A stretch of DNA of 9,742 nt from Bacillota bacterium (GTDB lineage: Bacteria > Bacillota > DTU025): assembly GCA_012842765.1 (NCBI GenBank), contig DUWJ01000178.1, forward strand, positions 1 to 9,742, written 5' to 3'. Below are positions 4,868 to 9,742 of this stretch, piece by piece (within the stretch, counting starts at the first letter, position 1; each line of letters begins with the position of its first letter). The notes below the pieces were generated by a model. The model saw only the letters and a program-made list of their open reading frames with translations, was not told the DNA's origin and ran no database searches. A program made the translations under genes and the position numbers.

Positions 4868-7800
4868 ATGGATTTGGTTAGAGCGCACGTCCTTGTTTGC
4901 GGCGGCGCAGCCTGTGTGTCCTCCGGGTGTGCAGAGGTTCGCGAGGCTCTGGAGGCTGAAATAGCCGCGAAAGGCATTGGGCGCGAGATTAAAGTTGTCG
5001 TCACAGGATGCATGGGACCATGCGATCTTGGTCCGATAATCGTTGTTTATCCTGAAGGCGTTCTTTACTGCAATTGTACGCCTGATGATGCCAGGGAAAT
5101 AGTTGATGAGCATCTTGTGAAAGGCAGGATTGTAAGTCGACTCCTTTATGAGGAACCGATGACATCGGAAAAGGTGGAAACTCAGGAAGGCATGACTTTC
5201 TTCAGCCGGCAGGAACGAATAGCTCTTCGAAACACCGGAGTAATCGATCCGCTGGAGATAGATGAGTATATTGCCAGAGACGGTTATGCCGCTTTGGGCA
5301 AGGTTCTTACAGAGATGACGCCTGACGATGTAGTCGATGTGATAAAGCGTTCGGGCCTCAGGGGCCGGGGTGGCGCTGGGTTCCCCACAGGGACTAAGTG
5401 GCTGCTGACAGCCAAGGCGCCGGGTTCTCCAAAATACGTGGTGTGTAATGCGGACGAGGGAGACCCAGGTGCTTTCATGGACAGGTCAGTGCTGGAAGGC
5501 GATCCCCATGCAGTGCTGGAGGCCATGACGATTGCAGGCTATGCGGTTGGTGCAAACCAGGGCTATATATACGTAAGGGCAGAGTATCCTTTGGCCGTTG
5601 AGCACCTGCAACATGCGATAGGACAAGCGCGCGAATACGGCTTGCTGGGCAAGGATATTCTCGGATCGGGATTCGATTTCGATATCGACCTCCGGGTTGG
5701 GGCAGGCGCTTTTGTGTGCGGTGAGGAAACCGCTCTTCTGGCGTCTATAGAGAGTCGGCGAGGCGAGCCGAGGCCGAGGCCTCCATATCCTGCTCAGTCA
5801 GGTCTGTGGGGGCAGCCGACGTTGATAAACAACGTTGAAACATATGCCAACATTGCGCCGATTATTCTCAAAGGCCCAGAATGGTTTTCATCTATCGGGA
5901 CCGAAAAGAGCAAGGGCACAAAGGTATTTGCTCTTGCAGGCAAGATAAACAACACGGGACTTGTGGAAGTCCCGATGGGGACGCCACTGGGCGACATTAT
6001 CTTCGACATAGGCGGAGGCATCCCCAATGGCAAGAAGTTCAAGGCCGCACAGACCGGAGGTCCCTCCGGAGGATGCATCCCTGCTCAGTATCTAAACACA
6101 CCTATCGATTACGAATCCCTGAAAGAACTGGGCACGATGATGGGCTCAGGAGGGCTCATTGTCATGGATGAGGACACCTGCATGGTTGACCTCGCTAAGT
6201 TCTTTATGCAATTCATACAGGATGAGTCATGCGGGAAATGTGCGCCTTGTCGGATAGGCACCAAGCGGATGCTTGAGATCCTCGATCGCATAACTAAGGG
6301 ACAGGGTAGGGAAGGCGACGTCGAGCTCCTGATGGAACTGGGAGAGCAGATCATGGCTACTGCCATGTGTGGCCTGGGACAGAGCGCTCCCAACCCGGTT
6401 TTGTCCACAATTCGCTACTTCCGCGATGAGTATGACGCTCACATCAAAGACCACAAGTGCCCGGCGTCATCGTGCGCGGCACTCTTCTACTCTCCGTGCC
6501 AGAACTCATGCCCTGCTGATGTAGATGTGCCTCGCTACATTGCTCTGATAAAGGAACGAAAGTTCGCTGAAGCGGCTGCGCTGATCCGTTCCAAGAACCC
6601 GTTCCCCGCTATCTGCGGGCGGGTCTGCGACCACCCGTGCGAATCCAAGTGCAGACGTGCTACATTCGACGAGCCTGTAGCGATCAAGTCTCTCAAGAGA
6701 TTTGCTGCGGATTGGGAGAAGAAACATGGCGTGTCACCTGTGGCGGAGCACAAGCCGCCGACAGGGAAACGCGTTGCAATAGTGGGTGCCGGTCCCGCGG
6801 GCCTTAGCGCCGCCTACTATCTCGCACTAGCCGGGCACAAGGTTACTGTGTTCGAGGCTTTGCCTGTCGCCGGCGGCATGCTGGCTGTAGGGATCCCCGA
6901 GTACAGGCTCCCCAAGGATATCTTGGAATGGGAAATCGAGGTAATAAAGAAGGCAGGCGTGGAGATACGAACAAATACCCGGATCGGAGAAGACATAAAA
7001 CTTGACGAGTTGTCATCGGAATACGATGCCTTATTCATAGCGGTTGGTGCTCATAATGAAGTGAAGATGGACGTTCCCGGGGAGGATTTCGAAGGAGTCA
7101 TGCCTGCAGTGGCTTTCCTCCGAGATGTGGCGCTCGGCAAGCCTGTTCAGGTGGGAAAGAAGGTGGCGGTCGTTGGCGGCGGAAACGCTGCGATCGATGC
7201 GGCTCGCACGGCGCGGCGAATGGGCGCCGAAGAGGTTCACATCCTTTACCGCAGACTCCGGGCGGATATGCCTGCTGATGCAGGCGAGATTGAGGCTGCC
7301 GAGGAAGAGGGCATCCACATCCACTACCTAACCGCCCCTACCAGGATCATTGGCCGGGACGGGAAGGTGGCTCAGATCGAGTGCGTCAGGATGAAGCTTG
7401 GCGAGTTCGACAAGTCGGGTAGAAGGCGCCCAATTCCTGTGGATGCATCGCGCACGATAGTCGACATCGATACCGTCATACCCGCTATTGGGCAGGCAGT
7501 CGACACATCGTTCATAATGCCGCTGTCTGATACGGGAGAAAGTCTCTTTACGACGAAATCGGGCTTGCTCATCACGGACCCTGATTCGTTGGAGACCAAT
7601 GTTCCCGGGATCTTTGCGGGCGGGGATTGCGTGACGGGACCATGGAGTGTCGTGGCTGCGATTGGCGCAGGACGCGAGGCAGCATACAGCATAGACAGGT
7701 TTCTCGGGGGCGATGCCTGGATTGGAGCTCATGCCGAAATCGAGCGCTGCTTAGTCGGCGAACCGATCGAGGAGGAGTGCAAGCGTTGTCCGATGCCGGA

Positions 7801-7915
7801 ATTGCCCGTCTCTGAGCGCGCAAGGAACTTCAAGGAAGTCGAACTTGGATTCACAGAGGACATGGCGGTGGCGGAAGCTGCTCGCTGCTTCCAGTGTGAC
7901 GTCCGCGAGCCGTAA
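4868..7915 (+). CDS. hydB: HydB (NuoF-like) fused to GltD/NfnB-like NADPH flavoprotein
   Basis: A 1015-residue fusion, far longer than the usual HydB (about 600). Residues 1-90 are thioredoxin-like with [2Fe-2S] ligands Cys11,16,48,52. About 110-530 is the NuoF core: the FMN/NADH site [16 protein letters not shown] (163-178), [13 protein letters not shown] (278-290), and [4Fe-4S] ligands Cys455,458,461 and 501. The normal HydB would then carry a 2[4Fe-4S] ferredoxin. Here, after CPASSCAAL (531 on), the chain becomes a GltD/NfnB-type module: Cys531,536,544,548, then Cys583,587,591,595 (CGRVC-type), FAD site GAGPAG (640-645), and an NAD(P) site GGGNAA (770-775) followed by ARTARR and YRR, arginines that fit NADPH. 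The tail has five more cysteines (961,971,974,1007,1010). It probably links NADH, NADPH and the hydrogenase. It sits between hydC and hydA, 26 bases before hydA. No frameshift is seen; the fusion is one open frame. Confidence 0.92.
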   Translation: MDLVRAHVLVCGGAACVSSGCAEVREALEAEIAAKGIGREIKVVVTGCMGPCDLGPIIVVYPEGVLYCNCTPDDAREIVDEHLVKGRIVSRLLYEEPMTSEKVETQEGMTFFSRQERIALRNTGVIDPLEIDEYIARDGYAALGKVLTEMTPDDVVDVIKRSGLRGRGGAGFPTGTKWLLTAKAPGSPKYVVCNADEGDPGAFMDRSVLEGDPHAVLEAMTIAGYAVGANQGYIYVRAEYPLAVEHLQHAIGQAREYGLLGKDILGSGFDFDIDLRVGAGAFVCGEETALLASIESRRGEPRPRPPYPAQSGLWGQPTLINNVETYANIAPIILKGPEWFSSIGTEKSKGTKVFALAGKINNTGLVEVPMGTPLGDIIFDIGGGIPNGKKFKAAQTGGPSGGCIPAQYLNTPIDYESLKELGTMMGSGGLIVMDEDTCMVDLAKFFMQFIQDESCGKCAPCRIGTKRMLEILDRITKGQGREGDVELLMELGEQIMATAMCGLGQSAPNPVLSTIRYFRDEYDAHIKDHKCPASSCAALFYSPCQNSCPADVDVPRYIALIKERKFAEAAALIRSKNPFPAICGRVCDHPCESKCRRATFDEPVAIKSLKRFAADWEKKHGVSPVAEHKPPTGKRVAIVGAGPAGLSAAYYLALAGHKVTVFEALPVAGGMLAVGIPEYRLPKDILEWEIEVIKKAGVEIRTNTRIGEDIKLDELSSEYDALFIAVGAHNEVKMDVPGEDFEGVMPAVAFLRDVALGKPVQVGKKVAVVGGGNAAIDAARTARRMGAEEVHILYRRLRADMPADAGEIEAAEEEGIHIHYLTAPTRIIGRDGKVAQIECVRMKLGEFDKSGRRRPIPVDASRTIVDIDTVIPAIGQAVDTSFIMPLSDTGESLFTTKSGLLITDPDSLETNVPGIFAGGDCVTGPWSVVAAIGAGREAAYSIDRFLGGDAWIGAHAEIERCLVGEPIEEECKRCPMPELPVSERARNFKEVELGFTEDMAVAEAARCFQCDVREP

Positions 7916-7941
7916 GACCACGAGAATGGAGTGTGATAGGA

Positions 7942-9678
7942 ATGGGTGATGTTACTCTCACCATTGACGGACGGCAAGTCACTGTCCCGGAAGGCACGAG
8001 CGTTCTCGAGGCCGCAGCACAGGCGGGCGTCAATATCCCCAGCCTCTGCTACCTCAAGGACATAAATGAGATAGGTTCGTGCAGAGTGTGTGTAGTCGAA
8101 ATAGAAGGGGCCAGAGCTCTGGCAGCGTCGTGTGTAACCCCTGCCGCCGACGGTATGGTAGTACATACCAACACCAAACGCGTGCGGGAGGCGCGTCGCG
8201 CAGTGCTGGAGCTTATCATATCTAACCATCCTTTCGAGTGCCTCACGTGCGTCAGAAGCGGGTCCTGCGAGCTGCAGAGCCTTGCCGAGGCAACGGGCAT
8301 TAGGGAGATAAGGTTTGAAGGCGCAAAATCGGAGCATCCCGTGGATGATACCACCCCATCGATAGTTCGGGATCCAAGTAAGTGCATCCTGTGCCGAAGG
8401 TGCGTGTCGGTCTGCGAGAAAGTGCAGGGGGTGTCCGCCCTCGGACTTGCAGGGCGAGGATTCGACTCCGTGGTGAGCCCCGCCGGCGAGCTGCCGTTGA
8501 ATGAGGCGGCATGTGCCCTCTGTGGGCAGTGTGTTCTTGTGTGTCCAACTGGAGCGCTGTCAGAAGTGGACTCCACAGGCGCGGTCTGGGAAGCGCTGGG
8601 AGATCCGAAGAAGCATGTGGTGGTGCAGACTGCGCCAGCTATTAGAGTCGCGTTGGGTGAGGAGTTCGGAGCGGCTCCGGGCTCGATAGTTACTGGGCAA
8701 ATGGTTGCGGCACTGCGCGCCCTCGGCTTCGACAAGGTGTTTGACACCAACTTCACGGCCGACCTCACGATACTTGAGGAAGGCAACGAGCTGTTGCACA
8801 GGCTTTCGGAAGGCGGCAAGCTGCCGATGATCACATCGTGCAGTCCGGGATGGATAAAGTTCATAGAGCATTTCTACCCCGACATGCTTGACCACCTGTC
8901 TACATGCAAGTCGCCACAGCAGATGTTCGGAGCGCTAGCGAAAACCTACTATGCTGAAAAGGCTGGCATAGACCCGAAAGACATGTTCGTGGTGTCGATA
9001 ATGCCTTGCACGGCAAAGAAGTTTGAGTGCACAAGGCCTGAAATGAGGTCGTCGGGATACCAGGATGTCGACGCAGTACTTACCACAAGGGAACTGGCGC
9101 GCATGCTGCGCGAGATAGGCGTAGACCCGATGGAGTTGGAACCTGAAGAATACGACGCTCCGCTGGGAATCGGAACAGGAGCTGCCGTGATCTTCGGAGC
9201 CACCGGAGGGGTCATGGAGGCTGCTCTGAGAACCGTATACGAAGTGGTGACAGAGAAGGAACTCGAGTCTGTCGATTTCACCGATGTCAGAGGCTTTGAG
9301 GGCATAAAGGAAGCCGAAGTCGATCTCGATGGCACAGTGGTGCGCGTCGCGGTCGCTCACGGCCTTGGCAATGCTCGAAAGCTTCTGGACAGGGTTAAAT
9401 CGGGCGAGGCGTCGTACGAGTTCATCGAGATCATGGCATGCCCAGGAGGGTGCATCGGCGGCGGCGGACAGCCTATTGGAACAAATACCGAGAGGCGTCT
9501 CGAGAGGATCGATGGAATATATGAGGCAGACCGTGAGTTGCCGCTCAGGAAGTCTCATGAGAATCCGGCAGTGAAGGCCTTGTACGAGGAGTTCCTTGGA
9601 GAGCCGTTGGGAGAGAAGTCCCACGAGCTGCTGCATACCCACTATACGCCGCGTGGCAGATGGCACTGGGCTGAGTAG
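7942..9678 (+). CDS. hydA: [FeFe]-hydrogenase catalytic subunit HydA of the NAD-linked complex
   Basis: The 578-residue subunit reversibly makes H2 from protons and electrons in the cytoplasm. It has the CpI-like order: a [2Fe-2S] domain (Cys36,47,50,64); a His-Cys3 [4Fe-4S] motif (His96, Cys100,103,109); two [4Fe-4S] motifs (Cys148,151,154,158 and 191,194,197,201); then the H-cluster domain with TSCSPGW (298-304), MPCTAKKFECTRPE (354-367) and MACPGGCIGGGGQP (498 on). All four H-cluster cysteines (300, 356, 500, 504) are present, so catalysis is expected. The first motif has Ser where CpI has its proton-relay Cys. There is no C-terminal [2Fe-2S] domain as in Thermotoga HydA. The ATG at 7942 is preferred: GGAG at 7928-7931 is 10 bases away, while the alternative GTG at 7933 is almost on top of it. 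Maturases HydEFG are not in the window. Confidence 0.95.
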   Translation: MGDVTLTIDGRQVTVPEGTSVLEAAAQAGVNIPSLCYLKDINEIGSCRVCVVEIEGARALAASCVTPAADGMVVHTNTKRVREARRAVLELIISNHPFECLTCVRSGSCELQSLAEATGIREIRFEGAKSEHPVDDTTPSIVRDPSKCILCRRCVSVCEKVQGVSALGLAGRGFDSVVSPAGELPLNEAACALCGQCVLVCPTGALSEVDSTGAVWEALGDPKKHVVVQTAPAIRVALGEEFGAAPGSIVTGQMVAALRALGFDKVFDTNFTADLTILEEGNELLHRLSEGGKLPMITSCSPGWIKFIEHFYPDMLDHLSTCKSPQQMFGALAKTYYAEKAGIDPKDMFVVSIMPCTAKKFECTRPEMRSSGYQDVDAVLTTRELARMLREIGVDPMELEPEEYDAPLGIGTGAAVIFGATGGVMEAALRTVYEVVTEKELESVDFTDVRGFEGIKEAEVDLDGTVVRVAVAHGLGNARKLLDRVKSGEASYEFIEIMACPGGCIGGGGQPIGTNTERRLERIDGIYEADRELPLRKSHENPAVKALYEEFLGEPLGEKSHELLHTHYTPRGRWHWAE

Positions 9679-9697
9679 ACAGGACACGGTAGGTGCA

Positions 9698-9742
9698 ATG
9701 AGGGTCTTGACCCGCGTTGCGCTTGAGAAATCCGATGAAAAA
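9698..9742 (+). CDS. start of a possible next operon gene, product unknown
   Basis: An ATG 19 bases after the hydA stop opens a frame that runs to the window end (15 codons, MRVLTRVALEKSDEK). A weak GGTAGG lies just upstream. The tight spacing suggests a fourth gene in the hydCBA operon, but so little is visible that neither its reality nor its function can be judged. Confidence 0.35.
   Translation, partial: MRVLTRVALEKSDEK

Noticed and set aside
7933..7941. GTG start for hydA adding three residues
   Set aside because: The GGAG ribosome site nearly touches this codon; the ATG at 7942 has proper spacing.
8049..8864. Long 271-codon open frame on the minus strand opposite hydA
   Set aside because: It overlaps a firmly identified gene, has no recognisable family and Ser/Arg-rich composition typical of an antisense shadow of G/C-rich coding DNA. 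The same applies to other minus-strand frames within 1439-9678.

Overview
The window looks like chromosomal DNA of an anaerobic, fermentative Firmicute (Clostridia-like). This is inferred from the complete trimeric NAD-linked [FeFe]-hydrogenase operon, a Ddh-type lysine/peptidoglycan gene, purine-rich ribosome binding sites and a TTG start codon. I cannot place it more finely from the sequence alone. Both ends cut genes: a GGDEF protein enters from the left and a new reading frame begins in the last 45 bases.

Layout. Positions 2-358 (+) are the C-terminal end of a diguanylate cyclase. Positions 391-1299 (-) are ddh, meso-diaminopimelate dehydrogenase, converging on it. A 139-bp divergent control region (1300-1438) carries a promoter for ddh and one for the next gene. 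Positions 1439-4060 (+) encode an 873-residue one-component regulator. It joins a ferredoxin domain, an [FeFe]-hydrogenase-like domain, a four-cysteine Fe-S domain, a PAS domain, a sigma54-activating AAA+ domain and a Fis-type HTH. A 274-bp gap (4061-4334) holds regulatory sites. The operon hydC (4335-4829), hydB fused to a GltD/NfnB-like flavoprotein (4868-7915) and hydA (7942-9678) follows.

How the parts fit. The gap before hydC contains a near-consensus sigma54 promoter at 4271-4286. A previously unlisted inverted repeat, (T)(A/G)ATGC-N6-GCATTA, occurs four times in the window and only between genes or over the regulator's stop codon: once just downstream of the regulator's own promoter and three times upstream of the sigma54 promoter. 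The simplest reading is that the hydrogenase-like regulator binds this repeat, switches on hydCBA through sigma54 RNA polymerase, and limits its own synthesis. A possible Rex or Crp/Fnr-type site lies next to the promoter-proximal repeat.

The hydrogenase is itself unusual. The C-terminal ferredoxin domain expected on HydB appears to be replaced by a complete NADPH:acceptor flavoprotein module with its own Fe-S cysteines. The complex therefore has recognisable sites for NAD(H), probably NADP(H), and H2, which suggests a hydrogenase coupled to transhydrogenation and possibly electron-bifurcating. Control by a regulator carrying a degenerate hydrogenase domain makes the locus a candidate self-contained H2/redox sensing and response system.
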